Assembly (NCBI GenBank): GCA_018340375.1 | Contig: JAFFJZ010000053.1 | Location: forward strand, 310,001-374,000 | Direction: 5' to 3' | Length of the DNA: 64,000 bases | Origin: Gonatopus flavifemur | Taxonomy: Eukaryota; Arthropoda; Insecta; Hymenoptera; Dryinidae | In this document: piece after piece, positions 12,124 through 23,566 of the stretch | How the letters are laid out: each line of letters opens with the position of its first letter | Numbering within the stretch: the stretch's first letter is position 1 | Program-made: the position numbers and the translations under genes | The notes under the pieces: model-generated | Seen by the model: the letters and a program-made list of their open reading frames with translations, nothing else | Database searches by the model: none | Told to the model about the DNA's origin: nothing

Positions 12124-12426
12124 TCATAGAACATTTTTAATACAGCGAGTATTTCTACTTATAAGTATGCATTTACATTGAGTAAAAAAAGTCTGTGTCG
12201 ATCCAACGGAAAGATTTCTGGAATTTTGTTGTAGTTCGTAATATCGCGACCCTTCTGATGCATAATAAAAGCACCAAAACTCGTTTTCGTAGTTCATATC
12301 AGACGACAGTGAATTCTCAGCAAACTTAATCCATATCTGTCCTCGAATTGGATCCTTAGGGAATCGATGACCTTTTCCATTGGATCCAGAAGGACATCCT
12401 TGGACACAGCAAGTATTTCGCCGCAA
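12124..12426 (-). pseudogene. THAP zinc-finger fragment
   Basis: The N-terminus MRRNTCCVQGC followed by HRFPKDP and IWIKFAEN matches the start of a THAP DNA-binding domain (C-x-x-C near the start, then an FP motif and a conserved Trp). The second zinc-binding pair is hard to see; WCFYYASEGSRYYEL is at the right place but lacks the usual C-x-x-H. The tail does not look conserved. It is a partial or decayed exon lying in an inverted-repeat unit, so it is probably transposon-derived rather than a host gene. Confidence 0.55.
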
Positions 12427-12895
12427 ACCTAAAAATGTCCGATTAATTAATGTGTATTCAATGCAATTTTCATTCTATTTCAATGAAAGCATTATATATG
12501 TGTACAATTAGGAACCTGCTGATCCCAAAAAAACTAAATGGGAAACTACGAAGTTCCCAATGTAGCACTTTGCACTTGTACGAATTAGACATAAGTTAAT
12601 ACAGTAATAAAAGAATGACTCCTGTATTTCTTCAAAATATTTTAAAGGATATATTTGATTTTCAATTGAATGAAACAGTCGAATGAACTCGGATATATTT
12701 AGGGGGGATTTTGTATTTCATTGAATCAACAACATTGCTATGAATGCCTAATGTGAACGTGTAGAAGTTGAAAAAATTATAGTGTGTATATTATGTGAAG
12801 TTCATTACACCAAGTGAAATGGAATAAAAACATTATGAACTAATTTCATCATAAATTGAACATTTATGGTACTTACGTTGAGGCTCCATGTGTAA

Positions 12896-13025
12896 GGCTA
12901 CTCTCTCATGGACCGGAATTTTTGGGGGATTTGCAGGGAATCCTAGTAAGTCACTATCCATGAACCAATTGGGTCTGCGGATTCCGTTCCGTTCCCTAGA
13001 AATTCCGGCCCATGGGAGAGCAGCC
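12896..13025. mobile_element. 130 bp MITE flanked by TAA
   Basis: The left end GGCTACTCTCTCATGGACC and the right end GGCCCATGGGAGAGCAGCC form a ~26 bp imperfect inverted repeat. TAA is found on both sides (12893-12895, 13026-13028), a 3 bp duplication compatible with PIF/Harbinger. A related terminus (GGCCACTCTCTCACGG) appears at 13437. Confidence 0.75.
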
Positions 13026-13439
13026 TAAGACTTGTAGAATCCGCTGATGTTTCAACACTACTTTTATAGTATATATCCAACAACAAACATAAAAACAATG
13101 AAACAATGGAAATTCAAAGAACAAGAATCCACAATTTAATACCCTCAATATGTTTTTTACACTTTTCTCCTTTGTAGGTTATATTCGCATTCTTGCCAAG
13201 TTATAGCGTGGGCTCACGAATATACCTGAATTTCCATTTGCGTGAGTACAGCATTATACATGTGTTGGTGAATATGCATGAGAGCCCCCACTCCTACATT
13301 CCATTGGAAGTTCCACTAGTCCACGCTTAAGACCGCCACATATAGTTCTGAAAACTTTGCATTTGACTTTATGCCCCCTGGGTAACGTCAAGTTCACAAG
13401 GCTACCGTATAGGGACCACCCGCATGTGAAGTTTAGGGC

Positions 13440-14140
13440 CACTCTCTCACGGCCAATTACAGAACAGAACTCAAGTCACCATGTTTTCTAGTAAAATTTG
13501 AGTCCTTGAAGTCATAGACGTCCTCGTCTAAACCTATGTCTGTCTGTGTCTAATGGTTCCTTCTGAACCAATCACGTTATTACCGGGATTCCGTTGGATC
13601 CATCCGTGGATTTGGGGTTATATTTTTCGGTGCCTTCGCGTCGCGCATTCCCCCACGTGTGCACACGCTTAGGTTGCGATACTGATCAGTCAAAAACGAA
13701 TCTAACATAGATTGATTATATTTTAGCCATTAACGTTTTGTGTAAAATATGTAAAAGTAGTCTTGTATCTTACCTCACGAGTTTTCTGCCTTGTTTTATT
13801 GAATAAATTTATTCGTTATTTGAAATTTAATAACTCGTCTTGATCATTTCAATAATCTGTGACCCACGTTCTCAAACCAATCAAAACGGACCTTGGAACC
13901 GGCGAGCCAGAGGCATTCAAATTCGGCTAATTAATTTATTCAATTAGGATGTGAAATATCATCGATGCGCTGACAGTAACGAAACGCCACAATTCGGGAA
14001 ACTTCAAATGTTTTGTGCCCAGTTATTGATTCGAAATAACCATTCCGTCCTACCAATAATATCGAATCATTTAGTAAAGATGGATTTATATATGACAAAT
14101 AATAGCATTGAAGAAAATCAAACTTTAACAATTCAAAATT
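13440..14140. other. No gene; possible LTR remnant
   Basis: The segment ends in a GTGACCCACGTTCTCAAA..GGACCTTGGAACC stretch and contains AATAAATTTATT, giving a weak impression of a retrotransposon LTR edge. I could not find the partner LTR. It interrupts the element A gene between 14143 and 8652. Confidence 0.25.
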
Positions 14141-14142
14141 GA

Positions 14143-15919
14143 TTATTTTATTTCCAAAATGTACGAATACCGATTGTTATAACAATTGAACAAACCTGGT
14201 GTTTTTTCCGGAAACTTCCACTTCTTATAAAACCACATGCAATCTACACAATTCATTTCAATACGATGTGACTGTGGGTTAAGATCCTGCAAGTCTTCTA
14301 CCCTGATGGAAGATAATCCAGGCTTGATTTTATCGAATGGTAATACATCGATACGACCAAATTTTCCAACTTCTACACTATGCGGTAGTTTTTTAGGTCT
14401 TGAAATTGGAGATGTGAATATATTTTCATTTCCCGGTGTTATGCATTGAATTCCAGCCATTGCATGAAGAGTATCGCTTCCAGTCAAAGTACATAATTGA
14501 TGGTCAACGTTGTCAAAAACAAATTGAGTAAAACCTCGCTGAGAATTTTCTAAACTCGGTTGCACAATGCTAGAAATTTCAAACAATCTAGCTCCTGAAT
14601 AAGAGGCTGAAAACCCTAAAGACGATAATATATCTCAGAGGGTACTAGAACCAAATTGTTTAAATAAAAAACAACTCAGACCAGTGACAATTGATGATAT
14701 GAAGGATCGAGGTCTGACGGCAGATATAATTGCATGTAAAATTGATGTGATTTGCACTCTGCACTTATCTAAAACACCATGTTTATTTTTCAAAATAATA
14801 GTTCCGAGCAAAACCCGCAAAGAATCTGGAATATCATCTCCAGGATTGCTGAGAGAGGGTCATTGGAGATGGATAAGTGTCACAAGAATAAATCTTCGAA
14901 CGAATATCTTCAACAATAATTTCTCCCGCAGTTTTTACCAATCTCAACCGTTTATCTTCCAGTTTTTCTTCTCTTTTTCCATACCACGCTTTGTATAGAA
15001 TTTCATGTCCTGTATCTTCAACAGCTATAATTGGAGGTCGACCTTGTAACGTAGTAATTATTACATCGTTTTGATATTTTTCTTTTAATTTTTTTAAAAT
15101 CCATTTTTGACTTGGTTTTTCACCCTCGTAATTAGCTCACAGTTCATCGAGAGAAAACTGACATTCATCGCGGTGTTTGGCAAGTAAATCATATATATGA
15201 TCCATTGTCGCGAAAGTCTCTTCCGTTTCATTCATTCCTCGTTTTCCATCAGGTAGTTGTAATTTTCGGAAACAATTTTTATGATATTTAGCTCTCAGAG
15301 GAGTGATATCTCTGATATAAGGAATCCGATTCAATATATTTTGAGCATCAATGCTTTTTTATCACTTGCTAATTTAATAATAGTTTGTTGCATTGAACGA
15401 CTTTCTATAATGTGTACATCACCTAGTAAATTGCATCAATAATATTAGATTGTATTTCATTTACAACATACATTATAATAAAATAAAAAGTATAATTATA
15501 AAACTTTTTTTACATGATCTTAAGTGTTGGAAGAATTCGATTGATACAATGAAATCAATGTTACCTAGAGAGAGGCGCCCTTTCTTTCGTTTTTGTGTAT
15601 GATACATTTCTCCCGCTTCTTCGCCACGAATTACACAAAGATGTTTGAAGTTGAAATCAAACCTTTGCCTGCTTGGTTTCAGAGATGTTGAATATTCTTG
15701 ATTTGATTTCCTTTTTCTAGCCGCAGCAATATTTGGCTCAGAAATATAAGATTTGTAGTATGCATTGTGCACTTTAACGATTCCAACACCACTCAAAACT
15801 TGATGTTTGGCATCATCTCTCTTTCGGCTGGCAGTTATTACACTTCGTATACTTTTTGCTTTCAAAACTCTGCTTCCTCCAATTTCTAGGCGTTGATTGC
15901 AAAAGAAACATGTTTCCAT
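14143..15919 (-). pseudogene. Element A protein, N-terminal and middle part
   Basis: The N-terminus (15919) has METCFFCNQRLEIGG, a CxxC start typical of this transposon protein family, followed by RKRDDAKHQVL and VHNAYYKSYI. After a break, 15334-15137 gives AKYHKNCFRKLQL. Another frame around 15130-14900 gives KREEKLEDKRLRLVKTAGE. At 14820-14635 HAIISAVRPRSFISSIVTGL appears, and at 14586-14143 TQFVFDNVDHQLC followed by HAMAGIQCITPG. The order is consistent, but several stops and frameshifts separate the pieces. The downstream half is at 8652-7462. It is dead here. Confidence 0.65.
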
Positions 15920-16140
15920 GTTGAAAACTTCAATTTTATGTACAGGTATACATTGTTAGAAATAAGACAATAATGTGTACGCTCTCAACAGCACTCCAAG
16001 CATGAAGATGAAACAAATGAGTGTTGATAGCGATATGCCCATACAGCGATCGAATGTTTCGCGTACGAACTAGTATAAACAGCAAACTTCACTGGAAATA
16101 GTCAATCAATTGTCATATACTTTTTATTATTGGATTTATT

Positions 16141-16793
16141 TTAGAGATCAAATGAAAATTTCTGCCGAAAATGACTAACATTGAAGTTGTGACTATCGGT
16201 TTCGAGGAAAACTTGGAATTGGAGGTTGGAAGTGCACTGGTAGAAATTTCTAATTAAACTTCCAATTACATGTAATGGAAGAAAAAGTTATTTACGTAAC
16301 TGAAAAATTTATTGAAATTTCAATTACATCTGAATGAAATTTCAGTTACGGGAATATACATGAATGTGTGATATAACATCCTGAAAATTTCAAATTCAGT
16401 TACGTGCAAATGAATTCTCATTTCAATTGGAAATTTCATTTACAAATGTACTTGAAAAATATATTGAATTTGAAGACATTCCTAACAGTGTGTAGACAAG
16501 CTCCCTAATAATGCAATTATCATACTTATAATCCCATATCAATGGAATTAACAAAACACTTCCGATTTTCGGCTTATAATTTCAGTCGACAAGCATCGGC
16601 CGAAAATGTGAAACAAAAATCGAGATCGTTTTATTAATTACATTAATATTTGATCATAAATGTGATAATTGCGTTATTAGGGAGCGTGTCTACACTCCTA
16701 ACCTCCAATCCCAAGTTTTCTCCGCAACCAATAGTCACAACTTGGATTTTTGTCATTTTCGGCAAAAATTTTCGGCCGATCTCTAATTTATTC
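16141..16793. mobile_element. Composite MITE (nested inverted repeats)
   Basis: An outer pair (16141-16231 / 16698-16793) and an inner pair with CTCCCTAATAATGCAATTAT at ~16500 and its inverted copy at ~16665 form nested hairpins. A further insert at about 16236-16490, beginning CACTGGTAGAAATT and ending ATTCCTAACAGTG, looks like a younger MITE. No coding sequence is present. Confidence 0.6.
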
Positions 16794-16904
16794 GTTTCAT
16801 GTCTGTTTTCAAGATTCTATTAAAATGGTACAAATTACTGGCTCATTTTTCTCCGTGTATACGTTTAACAGCATCCAATAACTGTCAGATTGCATTGTAC
16901 TGAA

Positions 16905-17466
16905 TAATAATGAAGTTTTTCTTTTGAAATTGTGAACAACAGGGTATATAGGCGGGAGCGATTGAAAACGACGAAAAATAGCGAACTTTGAATACCAGTA
17001 TCTCCGTCAAATTTGATCGTACAGACTTCTATTACCCGCCTCTCTAACGGCGGAAATCTCAGCTTTCTCCTCTCTGCAGAGACTTATCTACCTATCTTCG
17101 CTCAGCAAAAAGTTATGCGTAAAAATGTAAAAAAAAATTTTTTCCGTGATTTTTCGCTTTTTTTGGGTTTGTTTTTACCTCGCTTTTCATATAAGAAAAT
17201 TTTTCTGCCTTATAAATGAGCTATTCCGATGGGAAATTCGATTTCCCATAAAACAGGTTCTCGGTAGCATTATCGAATTCCGCTTAGTTCTCAAGCTATA
17301 TTGAAAGAACCAAGAAATAAGCATCTTTACCCCGTTTTCAAGAACCTAAGCCTGAATTTAATAGCACTTTGTGATTTCATGATCTCCAGGTCACCAATGA
17401 ACGGATGGAACAATAAAACTCCTTGAACGCAATTGTTCCTGACTAAATCACATATCCAATAGCCTA
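16905..17466. repeat. Right terminal inverted repeat of element A
   Basis: Mirror of 5515-6083; intact, unlike the left arm region next to the mariner. The open frames seen inside it belong to no recognisable protein. Confidence 0.8.
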
Positions 17467-17581
17467 TAGCATGCATGCGGGAGAAATAGAATCGTCGCAG
17501 TCAGGGGAATCGTTTCACCCATACCTCATTCCGCTGTGAGGGAGTAAATTGAGGGTCCGGATGCGAGAACGGACGATACGC

Positions 17582-17806
17582 CAGTGTTGCCAGAAGGTTA
17601 CATTTGTTACATTTTACGTAACTTTCGACCCTCTTATGTAACATGGATGTAACATTTTTTTAAACGTTAACGTTCAAAACGTCAAACTTGACCGCAAAAA
17701 TGCAAGGCTGTATATTGCCGGGAAATATCATGTAACTTCTGAACTGGAAATGTAACTCTTTTCTAATCTATATGGAATATTTGATCAAGGTGCTCTGGCA
17801 ACACCG
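17582..17806. mobile_element. 225 bp hAT-type MITE with 8 bp duplication
   Basis: Termini CAGTGTTGCCAGA and TCTGGCAACACCG are inverted repeats. CGATACGC flanks both ends (17574-17581 and 17807-17814). The opposite arm of element B (~23262) shows the same site without the insert, as GCGTATCG on the plus strand. That proves the insertion and its duplication. Confidence 0.95.
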
Positions 17807-18469
17807 CGATACGCTCAAACTGCGAGATGAGTATTGTCCAAGCCGTGACGTCAGGGGTCAAAAAAATAATCGGAATTCCAAAAATTTGAAAATACTGGGT
17901 GATAGGGCTTGGAAAATCAACGCAAGTCTTCCCTTACAATTTTTCCCTATGATCAATAGTTTTTGAGGAAAAAAATGAAAACTGCCATTTTTTGCAACTA
18001 AATGTATGTTTTTCAATATTGAACTCGTCATAACTCGATCATTTTCTTATGTATCTTAGTCAATCTTACAGACTCTGATTTGTAAGACTTCCCCGATGAC
18101 GAGAATGTTGAACAAATTTGTAAAAATTTATAACAAATTTATAATTTTTCAATCCGAAGTGAAAAGCATGTTTTCTATGCTTCGGAATCGAAAAGTGGTG
18201 GGGGAAATGTGAGGTACAAAAAACTTCCAGCGACGGAGTTGTTCGTTAGTATATGGAAAAACTTTTTGGGAAGTTTCAGATCGATCGGATTATTAGTTTG
18301 CAAAATCCAGCGATTTGTTCATGAGCGCGCAACGGTTATTTCGCATTCCTCTACGATGTGTACCGGTTGAATATCAGAGTCCGCGGGGAAAATTGTATTC
18401 GTTCGATTTTCCAATGTGGATTTATGTTTTTTGAGTCATAAGATTCGAATATCGAACTATATTCACTAG

Positions 18470-20690
18470 ACTCGAAATTCTCTTTTTTTTATCAACAATT
18501 TTATTGTTTATAACGTTCTTATGGTCAAACTATTGACTTTGGAGAAAAATTGTCCCAATTAATGAAGTTTCTTATCCTTGTAAGGAAGAAGTTTTAAATC
18601 CGGGAATCAAACTATTTTGGCAAGGTTGCTCATTCAATTTTATAATAAACAATCGATTGGTTCAAAACAATGACATCTACAAAATATGGATTCCTTGAGA
18701 GAAGTATTGGAACAAAAAAGATTTCTTATCCTGTAACTGATCAATTTTGTACATATCATTTTTCAGGATCCGAGTTCTTCATTTAAATATAATTATGATA
18801 TTTAAATAGAGATGAAAATAATTCTCATAATTTGGTTTCTTCACATAGATTGAGATTCTTTAGGTTGAAAAATTGGGAAATTGAACAATTCCAATGGGAT
18901 CCAAAAACTGAATTATCAACGACGTCAGATCGTCTCGTGCGAGCAATAAAATCATTTCAGTGAAGGAAAACCATGGGTATCTGCTTGTAAGTGAGACGAA
19001 GGTGTACTGAAAAATACACTGATTACGTGGAATTAGAAAGATCGAAGTTTTTTTTGAGATTCAAAATTTGAAGTCAGATACTTTTCTCTTTTCATACGAT
19101 TTTGCGACTCATGTTGATAAACTTCAATTTCATTGTTTTCTGTTTTCATGATTCTTTTAGGCGAATTGATAATTGAGAAATCTATGTTGCGTGTATATAT
19201 ACACAAATTATAATTGAAAATCTAATGGAGTTATTCTTGATGAAAACTGCCACTGATGAAATACAATCTATCCTATTTTTGAAAGTTGCGCGTTGGCTAA
19301 CGTTTTTTATTTATTATGATAATCTCCAGTCATCTTCGTGGTCGTTCTATTTTCTTTTGTTTTGATCACTTAGTATCAAAACTTGGCATTCATGATATTC
19401 ATCCCTCAACGTGCATGAACATTTATGAACAAGGAAGAATTTGTGGTGTTGTGTCTTTCTTTATTTTTCTTTATAATGTTTCTGAAGTAATTGATAATTC
19501 ATCATTCATCAACGGATAAATATGGGTGATGAGGAAATGCGAAGTCCAACAGAATCACAAAAAGGCCGAAAAAGAACAAGGAATGAAAGTTCATGGAAAC
19601 GTGATATCGCAAAATAATCTCGGAACCAAGTATGTATTTGATTAAAAATTTTGAATTCCAAATAAAATGTGTGATCAAAATACCCCCTACTTGATATTTT
19701 GGTATTGAAGTCCTGTTCATAATGCCTCATGTCGAAAGTGTAAATTCCAAATCAATCTGCAAAACATACATTTACCAAGATTGGACATTGAATTGTGCTA
19801 ACATTTAAAAGTAGCTGCCTATACGAGTTTCATCAATGCCGACACAGAACACTTGCCTCGATGTGGTCATGAAGAATCCTTTATGAATCCATTGTGAGAT
19901 TCTTCAAAAGTCTCTGTTATGATAGTTTAGAATAAACGCTTTATGCATCGCTGGTGTTCAAAAAGACCTTTTGAGAATTCTCAGGAATGCATCACGAATT
20001 CTTTCGGAACTAACATAACGAGAGTTCATTTGGAACATGTGCCGTGTAGATAATTACTTAAAATAACTACAATGTTATTATATAACGATACTCATTCAGT
20101 AAATGCAGCTACAAGGAATTCTCTATACAAAAGACATGTGATTTGTTGTGTTTGTTGCATTAGGTGCACTACACTTGAAAAAATGTTTTGTAAAAAACAA
20201 CAAAATAATGTTTCCGAAATGTCATCAAGCAAAGAATGTTGTTATCCCAGCAAAACTTTTGTGGTTCAAACAAAAGAATTTGGTTGACCTTTTTTTCCAG
20301 GAATCATTTTTATTTTCAATACCAAAGGTTTAGTTGAGAAAACAAAAATCTTTTCGGAATAACAAAATTTTCTGTTGATCCCATTTCGGAAAAGTATGTT
20401 TTTCAGTATATGAAGCCTCAATGTCTTCAGAATATCTCTGTAATATTTTTGAGGTATTACCGACACAGCACTGAAGTTCAGAAAGAGTTTTCAATGCGTG
20501 CATTTTGGATTTTTATAGTTCCAAATGAATTTGTTACAAACTCTTGTTGAAGTGGTGTGCTTATGGATACTGAGACGTTTCAATATTTCCAGAATATTTC
20601 TGTGATATTCTGTGAAACATTAGTGCTGTATGGATGTTTTGATAGATTTATACTGTTGCTTTTGAATTCTGTAGGGGAAAGAATACAGAT
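18470..20690. other. Interior of element B without recognised gene
   Basis: AT-rich sequence; no frame with family resemblance was found. It may contain the decayed 5' region or introns of the transposase gene that begins to be recognisable at about 20699. Confidence 0.45.
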
Positions 20691-20698
20691 CTCCATCA

Positions 20699-22155
20699 AT
20701 GGGGAAAACCGTCCCTGCGAGAGAATTTCGGGATATCGTCCTTTGCTGTGGGAGAAAATGCTACTTGGAAATTGAGAGCCAGCAGCAGAAAAAAGTGCAC
20801 GATACTTTTTGGAAACTTGGGGATTATGCGTCACAAAATGTTTTTTTAAGCACACTGATGAAGCAGACAGTCTGCTGCTGGTAATGACTCAGTAAAATAT
20901 ATACGATGGCATTACTATTTCCCTCATCTGTTTCAAGCTCATGGTGAATTCGAAATTTGTCAAAGTTTTTTACTCGCAGTCATTGGTATCAAAAGAGCTC
21001 GATTAATAACGGTCCAAAATGAACTGAAAAATGATGAAGGCCTTCAGGATATGCGTGGGAGAACTTTTGATCATTTCACAACATTAAACAATGATCTGAA
21101 AAGGCTCATTCTTCAGCACTGCCAAAGTCCTTCTCATTCAAAATCGCATTATACGACTTCGGAATTGAATTATTTTCGTGATGGTCATTCGGGTTTAACG
21201 GGTGTATATAAAAAATTCCTTGATTACTACAAATCCGAAACTGGAAATGATGACGTTCCACTAACAGAATTTACGTATTCTAAATATTTTAATCATTTTG
21301 TGAATTTCACATTCGATGTTCCCAGAACGGATTGTTGCGACGAATGTTATGAGAATGAGAAACTCGGGAAGCAAAATAAACCAGCTGTGAGAGAGCACAA
21401 ACGAAAAATTGAAGCACATGAAAATTTGAAGGACACAACGTTAGCAACTTGTGGAGAAAACTGATGCCTCGAATTCGATTTTGGACAGAATCTTCCATTA
21501 CCGAAACTTCCGGTTTCAGCTCAGTGTTATTTGTGGTTGATTTGGCTTCATATATTTAACGTCCACGTTCATGTTCCTACTAGTAGTGTATCACCAAGCT
21601 CAATGTTTTTTTTCATGGAAGGATCCTTGAAAAAAGGCGGAAACACGATGTGCAATTTCCTGCTGCTGCATGTTATTTTGGGGAATCATTCAAGTTGCAT
21701 TGTTACAATAAAATATTTCTGTTCTCTGATTCATGCGGCGGACAAAATAAGAATTATACAGTGATGGTGTTCTCATCACTCTTGTCACAGAAATTTCAAG
21801 TTCCCATTCATCATTTGTTTCCCGTTAAGGGACACTCATATTCCCGTGTGATAGGAGTTTCGGCATGTACGGTCAAAAGAAAAAAATGGTAGGAACTATT
21901 GAAACTGAGAAAGAGTAAATCGAATTAATCAGGAATGCGAGAAGTCCACCTTTTACTATAGTGGAACGAGAGAGCTGTCTCGTGAAAGATTTTGAATCTG
22001 TGATGCAGGGTAGATATAAAATTCCGAAAGACCTGAAGATTACAAAAGCTGTGATAATTGAGTATTATCCGAACGGTAATGTTGATGTTTATGAAAATTA
22101 TAAGGGCACTCCAAAGACGTATTTTATCGACAAGTCAGTCATATATGATGATTGA
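20699..22155 (+). pseudogene. Element B transposase-like protein, frameshifted
   Basis: Successive frames spell one protein of a recurrent insect transposon family. Reading along: CCGRKCYLEIES and FWKLGDYASQNVFLSTL (20699-20884); LAVIGIKRARLITV and DMRGRTFDHF (to 21464); FDVPRTDCCDECYENE; FDFGQNLPLPKLPVS (~21475); EGSLKKGG; and SDSCGGQNKNYTVMV followed by HHLFPVKGHSYSRVIG (~21725-21860). The Ser-Asp-x-Cys-Gly-Gly-Gln-Asn segment and the later G-H-S motif look like part of an RNase-H-fold catalytic core. At least three frame breaks make it dead. I do not assign a named superfamily. Confidence 0.7.
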
Positions 22156-22159
22156 AGAA

Positions 22160-22604
22160 ATGCTCCACCCGCCCAACAAATAGGAATAAGCGCAGAAAAA
22201 ATTAAAAATTTCAAGGCTTTGTTGAAGTTTTCAACTCCTGAAGGGAAAGAATATTTCGAAAAATACATGACAGAAATGAGTGTGAAAAGTGAAAACACCA
22301 AAGAGTGGAACAAGAGAAAATACAGTCCACGGATTTGATGAGTACTTGCATTATCGAAAACTGTGATATGAGGTAGAATGTTCAGTATCACTTACAATTC
22401 ACTTTATGATTGATAACTCTGATCACTCTGTAAGACGCAGAACTATAATGTTACAAAAAAATAGTATCTTTCATGATATATGAAGGTATATTATGTAAAA
22501 CAGTATAAAAAGACTTTATATACATATTTTTCTTCACATTGGTGTGTAAGTTTTTTGCGATAAAATTATTTATAAAAAACGAATTGGTGAGGTGGCTTGC
22601 AAAA
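22160..22604. other. 3' interior of element B, no gene
   Basis: AT-rich sequence between the transposase remnant and the right arm. A few more residues of the same protein may continue to ~22340, but conservation is not evident. Confidence 0.4.
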
Positions 22605-23290
22605 ATAGTTCGATATTTGAATTCTTTGACCCAAAAATATAAATCCACGTTGGGAAATCAAACAAACACAATCTTTCTCACAGATGTCGATGTTTAGCGG
22701 GTACACGTCGTAGAGGCATTCAAAATAACCGTTGCGTGCTCATGAAAAAATCGCTGGATTTTGCAAACTAATAATCCGATCGATCTAAAACTCCCCAAAA
22801 AGTTTATCCATATACCAACGAACAACTTCGTCGCTGGAAGTTGTTTGTACCTCACATATCCTCCACCATTTTTCCATTCCAAAGCATAGAAAACATGCTT
22901 TTCACTTCGGATTGAAAAATTATAAATTTGTTACAAATTTTTGCAAATTTGTTCAACATTTTCGTCTTCGGGGAAGTCTTACGAATCAGAATCTGTAAGA
23001 TTGACTAAGATACATGAAAAAATGAACGAGTTATGACGAGTTTAATATTGAAGAACATTGGTTTGGGTGCAAAAAATGGGTAGTTCTCACTTTTCTTCTC
23101 AAAAACTATCGACCATAGGGAAAAATGGTGAAGGAAGACTTGTGTTGATTTTCCAAGCCCTATCACCCAGTATTTTCAAATTTTTGGAATTCCGATTTAT
23201 TCTTCGACCCCTGACGTCACGGCTTAGACAATACTTATCCCGCAGTTCAAGCGTATCGTCGGGTCTTGCATCCGGATCCTCAATCGTTAA
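22605..23290. repeat. Right terminal inverted repeat of element B
   Basis: Mirror of 17549-18470 minus the MITE. Also homologous to 4075-4680 in the 1,004 bp element. Confidence 0.85.
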
Positions 23291-23566
23291 ACCCTGTGCG
23301 ACTCAAACGCCAAGCGCGCTGAAGATGCTGGTCAGCCGTGACCCGATATGGCGATGTGGATAGAAATCTTTTTCCATAGACTGTGGCAAGTATAGTTGAT
23401 AAAATACATGGAATATCCTTCATTTATGATAAAAATTAATTATTATTATCATTATTACTAATATTCTCATCATTAACAAATCTCGTTCATTAGAAGTATA
23501 CAAACCTTTCTTACATTAACGTCATGAATATTATTACAAGTGTATGTATGTTGTTTATGAAATTGA

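Larger units (their letters stand above)
10465..13435. mobile_element. Inverted-repeat unit with THAP-like remnant
   Basis: About 235 bp at 10465-10700 reappears inverted at ~13200-13435; landmarks are CAGGGGGCATAAA, GCAAAGTTTTCAGAAC and GTGGGGGCTCTCAT. The arms are substantially diverged. The interior holds a palindrome, a small TAA-flanked MITE and a THAP-like exon at 12124-12426. THAP domains occur in P-element-type and Kolobok-type transposases, so this could be a decayed transposon of that kind. Exact ends were not resolved. Confidence 0.5.
5515..17466 (-). mobile_element. ~12 kb large-TIR DNA transposon (element A)
   Basis: The sequence 5515-6083 reappears in reverse complement at 16905-17466, starting at TAGGCTATTG on the left and ending CAATAGCCTA on the right. 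Between the arms lie minus-strand fragments of one transposon protein: an N-terminal CxxC domain at 15919, a middle region ending at 14143, and a C-terminal region at 8652-7462. The fragments are in the correct order for one gene. The gap is filled by later insertions (mariner 6088-7380, MITE 9345-10069, an inverted-repeat unit ~10465-13435). The protein type recurs in insects and cnidarians and carries a PIN/XPG-nuclease-like part, which would fit an Academ-like superfamily. That assignment is inference. Confidence 0.65.
17549..23290 (+). mobile_element. ~5.7 kb large-TIR DNA transposon (element B)
   Basis: The left arm (17549-18470, including an inserted 225 bp MITE) is the inverse of the right arm (22605-23290). 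Landmarks are GACGTCAGGGGTC, TGAAAATACTGGGTGATAGG, CCTATGATCAATAGTTTTTG and AAATCCACGTTGGGAA. The arms are about 690 bp without the MITE. The interior carries one decayed plus-strand transposon protein (20699-22155). The 1,004 bp element at 3681-4684 shares its arm sequence and is flanked by TA, which suggests the family targets TA. The outermost few bases of this copy could not be fixed. Confidence 0.75.
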
